This document shows, piece after piece, positions 45,391 through 56,244 of a stretch of 64,000 bases of DNA (its first letter is position 1; each line of letters opens with the position of its first letter). The position numbers were made by a program, and so were the translations under genes. This DNA comes from DATKFM01 sp963810485. Its GTDB lineage: Bacteria > Pseudomonadota > Alphaproteobacteria > Dongiales > Dongiaceae. The notes below the pieces were generated by a model. That model had not been told where the DNA came from and ran no database searches. It was given only the letters and a program-made list of their open reading frames with translations. Location of the stretch: NCBI GenBank assembly GCA_963810485.1, contig CAWENQ010000004.1, positions 186,001 through 250,000 on the forward strand. The letters are read 5' to 3'.

Positions 45391-46767
45391 CTACTCCGCC
45401 GCCTTCTTCTGCGGTTCCGGCAGCGGTGTGCGCAGGGTGACGAATTCCTCGGCGGCCGTCGGATGCACGGCCATGGTGGCGTCGAACTGCTGCTTGGTGG
45501 CGCCCATCTTCACGGCGATGGCAATCGACTGGACGATCTCCGGCGCATCCAGCCCGACCATATGAACGCCGACGACGCGCTGGGTGGCGCGGTCCACCAC
45601 CAGCTTCATCATCGTTTTCTCGTCGCGGCCCGATAGCGTGTGTTTCAGCGGCCGGAAACTGGTGCGGTAGATATCGACGGCGCCGCAGTGCATGCGGGCG
45701 AAGGTCTCGGTCATGCCGACGCTGCCCACGGGCGGATGGCTGAACACGGCGCTGGCCACCGTGTGGTGATCGACAGCGGTAGGCCGCTTGCCGAACACCG
45801 TATCGGCGAAGGCGTGGCCCTCGCGGATCGCCACTGGCGTCAGGTTGAGGCGGTTGGTGCAATCGCCGACGGCGTAGATGTTGGGCACCGCCGTCTGCGA
45901 ATATTCATTGACCATGACGGCGCCGTCGCCGCCGAGCGAAACGCCGGCCGCTTCCAGGCCCATGCCACCCGTGTTGGGAATGCGGCCGATCGCATACATC
46001 ACGAGATCGGTCTCCAGCACCGTGCCGTCGCTCAGCGTCAGCCGGTAGCCGTTGGCGATCTTGTCCGTGCGCTTGATGATGGTGTTGAGGCGAATCTCAA
46101 TGCCCTTCTTGCCCATCTCTGCAGCGAGCGTGTTGCGGATGTCGTCATCGAAGCCGCGCAGGATCTGCTCGCCGCGATAGAGTTGCGTCACTTTCGCGCC
46201 GAGGCCGCTGAAGATGCCGGCGAACTCGACCGCGATGTAGCCGCCACCGGCGACGACGACGCGGCGCGGCAATTCCTTCAGGTGAAACGCCTCGTTCGAG
46301 GTGATGCCGAACTCGGCCCCCGGCTCCTTCGGCAGCGACGGATGGGCGCCGGTCGCCACCAGGATGTAATCGGCGGTGACGCGCTTGCCGCCGACATCAA
46401 GTGTATGGGCATCGACAAGCATCGCGCGCGATTCGATCAGCGTGACCTTGGATTCCGACAGCAGACGTTTGTAGATGCCGTTGAGCCGGTCGATCTCCCG
46501 GTCCTTGTTGGCGATCAGCGCTTCCCAGCTGAACTTCGCGCCGCCGATGCTCCAGCCGAAACCCGCCGCATCCTCGAAGTCCTCGTGAAAATGCGCGGCA
46601 TAGGCCAGCAGCTTCTTCGGTACGCAGCCCCTGATGACGCAGGTGCCGCCGACCCGAAACTCCTCGGCGATCGCCACCTTGGCGCCATAGCCGGCCGCGA
46701 TCCGCGCCGCCCGCACGCCGCCCGATCCGGCGCCGATGATGAAGAGGTCGTAGTCGTACTTGGCCAT
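45391..46767 (-). CDS. gor: Glutathione-disulfide reductase
   Basis: A 458-residue flavoprotein of the pyridine nucleotide-disulfide oxidoreductase family. YDLFIIGAGSGGVRAARIAA is the FAD-binding motif, GGTCVIRGCVPKKLLAYAAH the redox-active CxxxxC, and RVVVAGGGYIAVEFAGIFSG the second dinucleotide-binding site. The C-terminal MAVHPTAAEEFVTLRTPLPE supplies the catalytic His-Glu. Lack of the lipoamide-type markers and the glutathione-type sequence RVGGTCVIRG favour Gor over Lpd. Start at 46767 replaces a 24-codon extension. Reduces GSSG with NADPH; fits the GST and CGFS glutaredoxin elsewhere in the window. Confidence 0.93.
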   Translation of the reverse strand: MAKYDYDLFIIGAGSGGVRAARIAAGYGAKVAIAEEFRVGGTCVIRGCVPKKLLAYAAHFHEDFEDAAGFGWSIGGAKFSWEALIANKDREIDRLNGIYKRLLSESKVTLIESRAMLVDAHTLDVGGKRVTADYILVATGAHPSLPKEPGAEFGITSNEAFHLKELPRRVVVAGGGYIAVEFAGIFSGLGAKVTQLYRGEQILRGFDDDIRNTLAAEMGKKGIEIRLNTIIKRTDKIANGYRLTLSDGTVLETDLVMYAIGRIPNTGGMGLEAAGVSLGGDGAVMVNEYSQTAVPNIYAVGDCTNRLNLTPVAIREGHAFADTVFGKRPTAVDHHTVASAVFSHPPVGSVGMTETFARMHCGAVDIYRTSFRPLKHTLSGRDEKTMMKLVVDRATQRVVGVHMVGLDAPEIVQSIAIAVKMGATKQQFDATMAVHPTAAEEFVTLRTPLPEPQKKAAE

Positions 46768-46825
46768 GGATACGGCGTCCTCCGCCCGGCGCCTCTTACA
46801 TAGATGGGAATGCCCGGAACAAAAA

Positions 46826-46867
46826 ACAAAAGCCCTCACGCCCAGCTTGTTGGGGCATGAGGGCTTT
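46826..46867 (-). terminator. Rho-independent terminator after gabD
   Basis: On the minus strand AAAGCCCTCA (complement of 46858-46867) pairs with TGAGGGCTTT (complement of 46829-46838), an inner GCCC/GGGC stem extends it, and TTTTGTTTTTTG follows. It lies 29 bp after the gabD stop codon. Confidence 0.9.
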
Positions 46868-46895
46868 CGTCAAGCCAGCGCAGATTGCGGGCGGA

Positions 46896-48377
46896 TCAGA
46901 TGCCGCCCATGCACAGATATTTGATCTCCAGGAAATCCTCGATGCCGTATTTCGAACCTTCGCGGCCGTTGCCGGATTCCTTCATGCCGCCGAATGGCGC
47001 CACTTCCGTGGAGATGATGCCGGTGTTGATGCCGACGATGCCGGCTTCGACCTGCTCGGCCGCACGCCAAACCCGGCCGATATCCCGGGCGTAGAAGTAG
47101 GCGGCCAGGCCGAACTCCGTATCGTTGGCGAGGCGGATGCCGTCTTCCTCGGTCTTGAAGCGGAACAGCGGCGCCACCGGGCCGAAGGTCTCTTCCCGCG
47201 CCACCTTCATCTGCGGCGTGACCTCGGTCAGGATGGTGGGCTCGAAGAAGCTGCCGCCGAGAGAATGACGCTTGCCGCCCGCCACCACCTTGGCGCCCTT
47301 GGAGACGGCGTCGGTGATGTGCTCTTCCACTTTGGCGACCGCCTTCATGTCGATCAGCGGGCCTTGCTGGGTTTCGCCCTTGAGACCGTCGCCGATTTTC
47401 AGCTTGGCGACCGCCTTCACCAGCTTCTCGGCAAAGGCGTCATAGACCTTGTCCTGGACCAGGATGCGGTTGGCGCAGACGCAGGTCTGGCCGGTGTTGC
47501 GGTACTTGGACATCATCGCGCCCTCGACCGCCGCGTCGATGTCGGCGTCGTCGAAGACGATGAACGGCGCATTGCCGCCCAGTTCCATCGACACCTTCTT
47601 CACGGTGGAGGCGCATTGCTGAATCAGCTGCTTGCCGATCTCGGTGGAGCCGGTGAAGGACAGCTTGCGGACGATCGGGCTCGAGGTCATCTCGCCGCCG
47701 ATCTCCTTGGCCGAGCCGGTGATGATGTTCAGCACGCCCGGCGGGAAGCCGGCTCGATCAGCCAGTTCCGCCAGCGCCGTCGCCGAGAACGGCGTCTGGG
47801 TCGCCGGCTTGATCACGACCGGGCAGCCCGCGGCCAGCGCCGGCGCGCATTTCCGGGTGATCATGGCATTCGGGAAGTTCCAGGGCGTGATCGCCGCGAC
47901 AACTCCGATCGGCTCCTTGATCACGACGATGCGCTTGTCCGGCTGATGCTGGGGAATGGTGTCGCCGTAGATGCGCTTGCCCTCTTCGGCAAACCATTCG
48001 ACGAAGGAAGCGCCATAGGCGATCTCGCCCTTGGCCTCGGCCAGGGGCTTGCCCTGCTCGGCCGTCATCAGGATCGCAAGATCGTCCTGGTTCTCCATCA
48101 TCAGGTTGAACCATTTGCGCAGGATGGTGGCCCGCTCCTTGGCGGTCTTCTTGCGCCAGGCCGGCCAGGCCGCATTCGCCGCCTCGATCGCCCGGCGGGT
48201 CTCGTTCGCGCCCATGAAGGGAACGGTGCCCAGTACCTCGCCATTCGCCGGGTTGGTGACCTCGACGGTGCGCTTGGAGTCCGCATCGGCCCATTTGCCG
48301 TTGATGTAGCATTGCTGCCGGAACAGGCTCACGTCCTTGATCGGCGGCGGGGTCATCTTGCGAACGGCTTGCTGCAT
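46896..48377 (-). CDS. gabD: NAD(P)-dependent succinate-semialdehyde dehydrogenase
   Basis: A 493-residue aldehyde dehydrogenase of the GabD group. CYINGKWADADSKRTVEVTN, TPWNFPNAMITRKCAPALAA, the general base in KVSMELGGNAPFIVFDDADI and the nucleophile in NTGQTCVCANRILVQDKVYD (two Cys adjacent in the motif, as in GabD) are all present; FGPVAPLFRF and GGMKESGNGREGSKYGIEDF close it. Converts succinate semialdehyde to succinate, linking GABA breakdown to the TCA cycle. GAGGA lies before the ATG; the start could also be the M at residue 8. It ends at a strong terminator. Confidence 0.9.
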   Translation of the reverse strand: MQQAVRKMTPPPIKDVSLFRQQCYINGKWADADSKRTVEVTNPANGEVLGTVPFMGANETRRAIEAANAAWPAWRKKTAKERATILRKWFNLMMENQDDLAILMTAEQGKPLAEAKGEIAYGASFVEWFAEEGKRIYGDTIPQHQPDKRIVVIKEPIGVVAAITPWNFPNAMITRKCAPALAAGCPVVIKPATQTPFSATALAELADRAGFPPGVLNIITGSAKEIGGEMTSSPIVRKLSFTGSTEIGKQLIQQCASTVKKVSMELGGNAPFIVFDDADIDAAVEGAMMSKYRNTGQTCVCANRILVQDKVYDAFAEKLVKAVAKLKIGDGLKGETQQGPLIDMKAVAKVEEHITDAVSKGAKVVAGGKRHSLGGSFFEPTILTEVTPQMKVAREETFGPVAPLFRFKTEEDGIRLANDTEFGLAAYFYARDIGRVWRAAEQVEAGIVGINTGIISTEVAPFGGMKESGNGREGSKYGIEDFLEIKYLCMGGI

Positions 48378-48608
48378 GGCGCTTATCCTCGCTGAATGCT
48401 TTGAAAAGTCGGATGCTGGGATTGGCCGCCATTATAACCGCGGGCGGCCGCACCGGCAAATCCGCGGCCGGACGGGATGTCGCAGGGAGAATCGCGGTAA
48501 CCGGAGCGTAACCCTGATTTCCCGCCCATTCCCGGCCCATTGAAATCGCCCTGTTTCGCCCTTGATTCCGCTATAGTTAGGCCAGCCGAAATCAAGAAGG
48601 ATTGCCCC

Positions 48609-49136
48609 TTGGCAATGTGCGACCAACCAATGCCCCAGCCTTCAGCGCGCGAGCGGACATTACGGCGAGCCCTTGCCTTCGCTCTGGCCATCGCGTGGCT
48701 TGGTCCTGCTGCGGCCGCTGCCCAGGACGGGGAAACGGCCCGTGAGCGTGTCGTCGACAATACCGAGCTTGAAGACCTGCTGCGCAACCGGACGATCCAC
48801 GGCATCTACGCCGACGGCAACAAATGGCTCGAGTACCATGCGCCCAACGGCCTCACCGCCTATTGGGATGGCTGCACCCATCCCGGCAAATGGTGGGTTG
48901 CCGACGGCCTGGTCTGCTACCGCTATCCTGAGGATCCGGCTCAGGCGGATTATTGCTGGTTCCTCTATCGGGAGGACGGACAAATCGAGTTCGTCTCTTC
49001 TCCCGACGGTCCCGACGGACCGGTCGGCGCCTACTCCGAGGACATCACCAGCGGAAACTCCGAGCATCTGCCGCTGGGCGCCTCTGACTGCCTGTCGGCA
49101 GATGCCGGCGCAAAGAACGGGCCGCAACTGCAGTAG
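48609..49136 (+). CDS. Exported protein of unknown function (DUF995-like)
   Basis: About 175 residues with a clear signal peptide (LRRALAFALAIAWLGPAAAA) and mature region starting AQDGETARERVVDNTEL. The rest has an aromatic/Cys-rich module: NRTIHGIYADGNKWLEYHAP, DGCTHPGKWWVADGLVCYRY, YCWFLYREDGQIEFV. This pattern (short sequence, W/C-rich, exported) matches DUF995-like proteins of alphaproteobacteria. The start is uncertain: TTG 48609 has AAGGA seven bases upstream and is preferred; ATG 48615 in the same frame has that motif 13 bases away. Convergent with the Rieske operon. Confidence 0.7.
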   Translation: MAMCDQPMPQPSARERTLRRALAFALAIAWLGPAAAAAQDGETARERVVDNTELEDLLRNRTIHGIYADGNKWLEYHAPNGLTAYWDGCTHPGKWWVADGLVCYRYPEDPAQADYCWFLYREDGQIEFVSSPDGPDGPVGAYSEDITSGNSEHLPLGASDCLSADAGAKNGPQLQ

Positions 49137-49151
49137 GCCGTGACGGGGCCA

Positions 49152-50189
49152 TCATTGGTTACCGAGAGCAGCCCGCCGCACCAGGTCGTGAAAATAGGCA
49201 AGACCGGCTTCGTGCTTGGGACTTAGCGGACCGGATTGATAGACCCCTGCCGCGTAGTTGCGTTGCACGATGGCGCAAATCGGAAAGTCTTCCTCGACGA
49301 CGTCGCAAGTCGCCTTCGCCGCGATGTCCTTTTCTGCGTCGCTCAAATCCGCCGCCGGATCGAAAAAGAAATCGAAGACCAGCCGCAAACGGGATTCATT
49401 TAGCGGCAGGATGCGGCAGATATTGAAGCCCTGGCCATAGACTCCGATCGTGTTGTTGGGCCACCGCCACATGAACAGGCCCTGGTACACCGCACCGCCG
49501 CGCGCTGCCGACCGATGCACGCAGATGCGATCGCCGTTCTCCACCCGGTATTGCGACATCTCGAGATCGGCCGCCAGCGACGGATGCAGATAGGGGATGT
49601 GATAGCCCTCAAGATAATTGTCGGTGTAGGTCTTCCAATTGCAGTCGAGGTCATAGGCCCTGCGGCTGTGAAACTTGTAACGTTCGATTGCCAGGTCCCG
49701 CGTTATGGCAGACAAGTCTCCCAGCCCCCCTTCCAGAGGGCCGGCGTCAACGTCCAGATTGACGAAGATGAATCCGCGCCATGTTCCGGCATTGACGGGG
49801 AACAGCGCCAGGCCCGAGGCCGCCGCATCGTCGACCTCGGCAAAATCCGGCCGCCGCCGCAAGCGGCCATCGTGATCATAGAGCCAGCCATGGTAGCGGC
49901 AGCGCAGCTGCTCGCAATGGCCCGTGCCGTCATTCACCAGGTTGCCGGCTCGATGCCGGCAGACATTGTGAAATCCATTGAGTGCGCCATCGCGGGATCG
50001 AATCACGAAGACCGGCCACCCGGCGACGTCCGTGGCGATATAGTCGCCCGGATTCCGCATCTCGCTTTCATGACCGACGAGCAGCCATTCACGGCCGAAG
50101 ATCGCCGCGCGCTCTCGCTGGAAAACTTCCGGCGAAGTGTAGGTTTCCGCGGGCAATGTCCAGACAGTGGGGGCGGCGGACGCGGTCAT
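49152..50189 (-). CDS. Rieske non-haem iron oxygenase, alpha subunit
   Basis: A 345-residue oxygenase subunit distinct from the one at 9.9 kb. Rieske ligands: NVCRHRAGNLVNDG (about residue 76) and LRCRYHGWLYDHDG (about 97). Iron site: CNWKTYTDNYLEGYHIPYLH (about 186-205). The short length and the N-terminal YTSPEVFQRERAAIFGREWL fit the group acting on small substrates such as choline, carnitine-like amines or aromatic acids. It is the third gene of an operon behind a ThDP enzyme and an alpha/beta hydrolase: its ATG shares a base with the hydrolase stop (at 50189). No ferredoxin or reductase is nearby. Confidence 0.9.
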   Translation of the reverse strand: MTASAAPTVWTLPAETYTSPEVFQRERAAIFGREWLLVGHESEMRNPGDYIATDVAGWPVFVIRSRDGALNGFHNVCRHRAGNLVNDGTGHCEQLRCRYHGWLYDHDGRLRRRPDFAEVDDAAASGLALFPVNAGTWRGFIFVNLDVDAGPLEGGLGDLSAITRDLAIERYKFHSRRAYDLDCNWKTYTDNYLEGYHIPYLHPSLAADLEMSQYRVENGDRICVHRSAARGGAVYQGLFMWRWPNNTIGVYGQGFNICRILPLNESRLRLVFDFFFDPAADLSDAEKDIAAKATCDVVEEDFPICAIVQRNYAAGVYQSGPLSPKHEAGLAYFHDLVRRAALGNQ

Positions 50190-51139
50190 CAGCCCAGCCT
50201 GCCTCTAAGCCAGTCGCACATCAGGCTGAATTCGCGCCGCGCCAGCTCGCTATAGGCGCGGGCGCGCAGGAATCCGTGCATGGCGCCGGGCACCACACGC
50301 AGTTCGGTCGCCACGCCGCCGTCCGACAGTCGCTGCGCATAGTCGACCGCTTCGTCCAGCAACACGTCATGATCGGCGGCGAGAACATAGGCCGGCGGCA
50401 GGCCCGCCGTCGTCTTCACCCGCATCGGCAGGGCGCGGGGATCGCCAATATCGAGACGGCCCTGCAGATAGGCGTTGAGGTAGTAGATCATGTTGTCCCG
50501 CAGCAGGAAGGGATCGCAGCCGGCCTTGTAGCTCGGCCGGTCCGGGTCCGCGTCGACGACCGGATAGATCAACCCTTGTGCCCTAAGCTCGGGGCCGCCG
50601 GAATCCCGCGCCGCAATGGCGATCGCCGCCGCCAGATTGCCGCCGGCACTGTCGCCCGCGACGGCAACCCGCGCGCCGTCGATGGCCCACCGCGCCTGAT
50701 TGTCGATCGCCCACTGCACGACATAGAGGCAATCCTCGAACGCCGCCGGATAGGGATTTTCCGGCGGGCGGCGGTAGTGGACGCCAATGACTTCGGCGCC
50801 GGTCTCCAGGGCCATTTGCGCGGTGATCATCTCGTGGGACGCGATGCCGCCGCAGACCCAGCCGCCGCCGTGGAAATACACGATCAGCGGCGGATGCTCT
50901 GCGCCCACCGGCCGATAGCGTCGGATGGGAATCTCCCGGCCAGGCGCGCAGACGAAGTGATCGATGGTACGGACAGTCTCCGGCACCGGCAGGCGGAATT
51001 TCTCGCCCCGGATGTTGAACCAGGCGCGCCGGTCCTCCGCTGTCACCAGCGCCGGCGCGGCCTTCATTTCCTCGCGGAGTGCCGCGACAAAGGCGGCGAT
51101 GCCATTCTCCAGCGGCGGCAGGGGTTTCGCATCATCCAT
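50189..51139 (-). CDS. Alpha/beta hydrolase (HSL family esterase)
   Basis: A 316-residue hormone-sensitive-lipase-family esterase. The oxyanion motif is IVYFHGGGWVCGG, the nucleophile elbow VAVAGDSAGGNLAAAIAIAA, and the acid/base pair ADHDVLLDEA and GAMHGFLRARAY. Substrate is unknown. The start at 51139 shares one base with the ThDP enzyme stop (TGATG), so translation is coupled; an ATG four codons upstream is possible but overlaps more. Sits between the ThDP enzyme and the Rieske oxygenase in one catabolic operon. Confidence 0.9.
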   Translation of the reverse strand: MDDAKPLPPLENGIAAFVAALREEMKAAPALVTAEDRRAWFNIRGEKFRLPVPETVRTIDHFVCAPGREIPIRRYRPVGAEHPPLIVYFHGGGWVCGGIASHEMITAQMALETGAEVIGVHYRRPPENPYPAAFEDCLYVVQWAIDNQARWAIDGARVAVAGDSAGGNLAAAIAIAARDSGGPELRAQGLIYPVVDADPDRPSYKAGCDPFLLRDNMIYYLNAYLQGRLDIGDPRALPMRVKTTAGLPPAYVLAADHDVLLDEAVDYAQRLSDGGVATELRVVPGAMHGFLRARAYSELARREFSLMCDWLRGRLG

Positions 51140-52791
51140 CAGGCGATCCACTCAGAAACCGGCGCGCGCGCCTCATGCAGAGGCTGGGTCACCACATCGA
51201 CAAGTGTCGGTCCGCCAGACTCGACCGCAGCTTGCAGCGCGCGCCGCAGTTCAGCCGGCTCGGTCACGCGCCAGCTCGTCAAGCCGTAGGCGGCGGCGAT
51301 CTTGCCGTGATCCGATGTGGTGAAATCAACCTGGTGATAGCGGCCGCCGAAACCCGTGCGCTGCCCGGCCTTGATCCAGCCATAGCCGCTATTGGAAATG
51401 ACAATCAATGTGATCGGCAGATTGAGCCGCACCAGCGTTTCCATCTCGCCGACGGAGAAGCCGAACGCGCCATCGCCCATGACGGCGACGCACTTTGCTG
51501 TCGGACGCGCGTAGTAAGCGCCGATGACGGCCGGCAGCGAATAGCCCAGCGCGCCATGGGCACGGTTGGTGATCAGGTGCCGGCCGGTGCGGCGGATTTC
51601 GTAGTAGGCGGAGAGATAGGGACAGGGCGTGCCGGGATCGGCGACGACGATGGCATCGTCAGGCAGCACCGCCTGCAGCTCGGCCACCAGCCGTTCGGGC
51701 CGGATCGGCGTGGCATCCGATAACGCGAGCTCGCGGAATGATGCAGCCTTCTCCCGTTTCGCGTGGGCGACCGGCTCGATGGCCCAGGCGCCGTTTGCTT
51801 TCTTGCCGCGCCGCTGCAGCGCCTCGCGCAAAGCCGCCAGGCTCAACCGCGCATCGCCGATCAGCGCCGCCTCGGCCCGATAGTTGGCGCCCATGACAGC
51901 CGCGTCGACATCGATGTGGACGACCGGCGTGCCCGCCTTCGGATGGCGCCAGCGCTCGGTGGTCACCGACCCGGCGCGGCAGCCGACGAAGATGACGAGG
52001 TCGGCTGCATCCACCAGCGCCCTCGTCGGCGCGGTGCCGCCATTGCTGCCGACCACGCCGGCGCAGAGCGGATGGGTCTCCGGCAGGCTGCCCTGGCCGC
52101 TGATGCTGGTGACCACGGCGGCGCCCAGCAGTTCCGCCAGCGCCGCGAGTTCGGCTTCCGCGCCCGAGATCACCACGCCACCGCCGCAGATGAAGATCGG
52201 CGCCCTCGCCTTGGCAATCCGCTCGGCGGCAGCATCGACTGCATCGGGATCGGGCGCGGTGCGCGATGATGGACAATGGCTCAGCACCGCATCGGCCCAG
52301 ACATCCGCCTCGTCCACCGGATCCTTCTGCACATCGAACGGCAAGCCGAGATGCACGGCGCCGGGGCGGCCGGTGGTCATCTGGGTGAAGGCGCTGCGCA
52401 AGGTTTGCGGAATCTCAGCGGCGCGGTCGATCACCCGGTTCCACTTGGTCACCGGCCGGAACAGCGCTGCCTGATCGAGCTCGGTCAAGGTGAACCGCCC
52501 GCGCGACGTCGTCGATACATCGGTGGTCACCGCCAGCAGCGGCACCGAGGACTCATTGGCCTCGGCGACTCCCGGCAGGATGTAGGTCGCGCCGCCGCCG
52601 CTTGGTCCCTCGCATACGCCGACCCGGCCGGAGATCCGCGCATAGCCGTCGGCCATGTAGGCGGCCGAGCGCTCGTCCCGCGTCAGGATATGGGTGATGC
52701 CGTGATCGAGGCGCGCCAGCGCGTCATAGAGCGGCAGGCTGGTGTCGCCACACAGGCCGAAGACATGGGTGACGCCATGCCGCTGCAGCAT
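51139..52791 (-). CDS. Thiamine-diphosphate-dependent enzyme (acetolactate synthase / benzoylformate decarboxylase-like), 5' end disturbed
   Basis: A 550-residue ThDP enzyme. N-terminal Pyr domain: MLQRHGVTHVFGLCGD, then TRDERSAAYMADGYARISGR with the ThDP-activating Glu. C-terminal PP domain: VMGDGAFGFSVGEMETLVRL and ISNSGYGWIKAGQ, the GDG...N metal/diphosphate motif. Upstream of the ATG at 52791 the same frame reads GAEAFLR, expected family sequence, but is then closed by a stop. A better start, ATG 52828, is in a different frame with one base missing in a GGGG run near 52812, so about 12 N-terminal residues are probably lost to an indel. Leads the hydrolase/Rieske operon. Substrate unknown. 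Confidence 0.85.
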   Translation of the reverse strand: MLQRHGVTHVFGLCGDTSLPLYDALARLDHGITHILTRDERSAAYMADGYARISGRVGVCEGPSGGGATYILPGVAEANESSVPLLAVTTDVSTTSRGRFTLTELDQAALFRPVTKWNRVIDRAAEIPQTLRSAFTQMTTGRPGAVHLGLPFDVQKDPVDEADVWADAVLSHCPSSRTAPDPDAVDAAAERIAKARAPIFICGGGVVISGAEAELAALAELLGAAVVTSISGQGSLPETHPLCAGVVGSNGGTAPTRALVDAADLVIFVGCRAGSVTTERWRHPKAGTPVVHIDVDAAVMGANYRAEAALIGDARLSLAALREALQRRGKKANGAWAIEPVAHAKREKAASFRELALSDATPIRPERLVAELQAVLPDDAIVVADPGTPCPYLSAYYEIRRTGRHLITNRAHGALGYSLPAVIGAYYARPTAKCVAVMGDGAFGFSVGEMETLVRLNLPITLIVISNSGYGWIKAGQRTGFGGRYHQVDFTTSDHGKIAAAYGLTSWRVTEPAELRRALQAAVESGGPTLVDVVTQPLHEARAPVSEWIA

Positions 52792-52968
52792 GCGCAGAAA
52801 CGCTTCGGCCCCTGAAAGCTGATTTCATCGCCGGCCCGGTCGAGAACGATCCAGGCCGGCAGTGTCACGGCCGCCGCGGGCGGCGTCAATGCCTCCAGTT
52901 TGGAAGTCAGGTAAGCACGGCTAGTCGCGCTGCGTTGGGGAGTCCAGCGTGGGATTTCTCGCGGATAG

Positions 52969-53436
52969 CTAGGCAAGTCTCAAAGCCGTATACGTTTCCA
53001 GCGCATACTCGGGTTCAAATGCATGAGGTGTTTCGACCAGCCCTCGTACAGCCAGAGAATACGGCAATGCTCCCGCTGTGATGATGATCTGCCTTCCATC
53101 AATCGATTCTAGGTTCACACCGGACTCGGCTGTAACACCCGATTCAACAATGATGAGTTTGGTGACCTTTAGAGGTGCGTCGAACGTAACCGGCACGTCT
53201 ATTTCGTCCGCATCTGCCGAATTGACAGACCTAAAGTACAAAACCCCCACCTCTGTGCGCGGACCCAGATCATGCATCTTTGATTGAATTCGCAAGCCAC
53301 GCCCATTTGGGCGCCATAACGTCAGCGCCATCGGCCGGCCATGTTTTCCTGTGTCGATCGACGCCCGCGCTATTGGCGCGGCAAGTTGATCCACAAGGGG
53401 AGCTGCTTCGGACCAACCAAAGCCGATATGTCTCAT
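52969..53436 (-). CDS. Hypothetical protein
   Basis: A 155-residue protein that I cannot place in a family. It has no signal peptide or membrane segment; the middle has VGVLYFRSVNSADADEIDVP and the C-terminus FEPEYALETYTALRLA. Codon use is visibly less GC-biased than the flanking operons, suggesting acquired DNA. The ribosome site is weak. It lies upstream of the ThDP enzyme on the same strand, 141 bp from its likely true start, and may or may not belong to that operon. Confidence 0.45.
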   Translation of the reverse strand: MRHIGFGWSEAAPLVDQLAAPIARASIDTGKHGRPMALTLWRPNGRGLRIQSKMHDLGPRTEVGVLYFRSVNSADADEIDVPVTFDAPLKVTKLIIVESGVTAESGVNLESIDGRQIIITAGALPYSLAVRGLVETPHAFEPEYALETYTALRLA

Positions 53437-53592
53437 TTATCGTCTGTCTCGCATTGAAAACTCATGTTTTGAGATACGATGCTCCATCGGACTGTAGAAT
53501 GACAGTAACAGCCTACCATTCCCGAAACTGTCTATCGCAAGATCGAAGGTGCCGCTTTCCGACATCTTCTGCGCCGCTTTGCGGATGTGAAG

Positions 53593-54387
53593 CTATGTGC
53601 TGGAGAGGATCGCCGTCAGATGGATGGACAGGAAGTTGTTGAAGTCAGCCTCTTTCTCCACGGCGGAAATGTGCGATGCGCCCTTGATCACTCGCAGCAA
53701 CGCCTGCGGGATGCGGTCGGCGATCACCTTTCCCATCGCCGTCGTGGTGCCGAGGTCCTGGTCGGCAGTGATAACCAAGGTCGGCGCGGTAATCTTCCGA
53801 AGTTGGCTGGCATATCCTAAACCCTGGATCGCGCGGCCGCAGCCGATGAGCCCTGCCGTCGGCGTATTGCGGATCATGTTGGCGACCCATTCCATCACGG
53901 CCGGGTTGGCGCGGCGGAAGGGTTCGGTGAACCAGCGGCCGAGTGTCGACTGCACCTGACTCTCCATGCCGCCCTTCTCGACCTGGGCGATGCGCTCGTC
54001 CCACATCTCCTTCGGCGGTGGTTCGCTGGTGGTGTTGGCCAGCACCAGGCCGCTGAGGCGGCCGCCGTGATTGATGCCCAGCCCCTGGCCGATCATGCCG
54101 CCGATGGAAATGCCGACGAAGGCCGCGCGCTCGATCTTCAGGTGATCCAGCAGCCCGACCACATCTTTCGCCAGCATGTCGAAATTGTAAGGCCCTTGCG
54201 GCGCCGCGCTCTCGCCATGGCCGCGCATGTCATAGCGCAGGACGCGATACTTGGCGGCCAGCATCGGCACCTGGCCGCGCCACATGTCCATGGTGGTCGA
54301 CAGCGAATGGGACAGGACGACGACGGGCGCGTTTTCCGGGCCGTCCAGGCGGTACGCGATCTCCGTACCGTTAACCGGTGCTTTCAT
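53593..54387 (-). CDS. Alpha/beta hydrolase, 3-oxoadipate enol-lactonase-like
   Basis: A 264-residue hydrolase. Oxyanion motif: VVVLSHSLSTTMDMWRGQVP. Nucleophile elbow: RAAFVGISIGGMIGQGLGIN (Ser near residue 100). Catalytic Asp and His: VITADQDLGTTTAMG and IKGASHISAVEKEADFNNF. The sequence around ISIGGMIGQ and SHSLSTTMDMWRG is characteristic of PcaD-like proteins, but no other beta-ketoadipate genes are present, so the enol-lactonase role is uncertain. Strong GGAGGGGAG ribosome site. The start lies 21 bp after the glmS stop on the same strand, at the end of the glmU-glmS run. Confidence 0.85.
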   Translation of the reverse strand: MKAPVNGTEIAYRLDGPENAPVVVLSHSLSTTMDMWRGQVPMLAAKYRVLRYDMRGHGESAAPQGPYNFDMLAKDVVGLLDHLKIERAAFVGISIGGMIGQGLGINHGGRLSGLVLANTTSEPPPKEMWDERIAQVEKGGMESQVQSTLGRWFTEPFRRANPAVMEWVANMIRNTPTAGLIGCGRAIQGLGYASQLRKITAPTLVITADQDLGTTTAMGKVIADRIPQALLRVIKGASHISAVEKEADFNNFLSIHLTAILSST

Positions 54388-54408
54388 GGCTCCCCTCCTG
54401 CAGGGAAC

Positions 54409-56229
<1,821 letters not shown>

Positions 56230-56244
56230 GAGAACCCCCTTCGC

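Noticed and set aside
46857..48395. A 512-codon plus-strand frame.
   Set aside because: Antisense of gabD; high-GC third-position bias produces long shadow frames in this genome.
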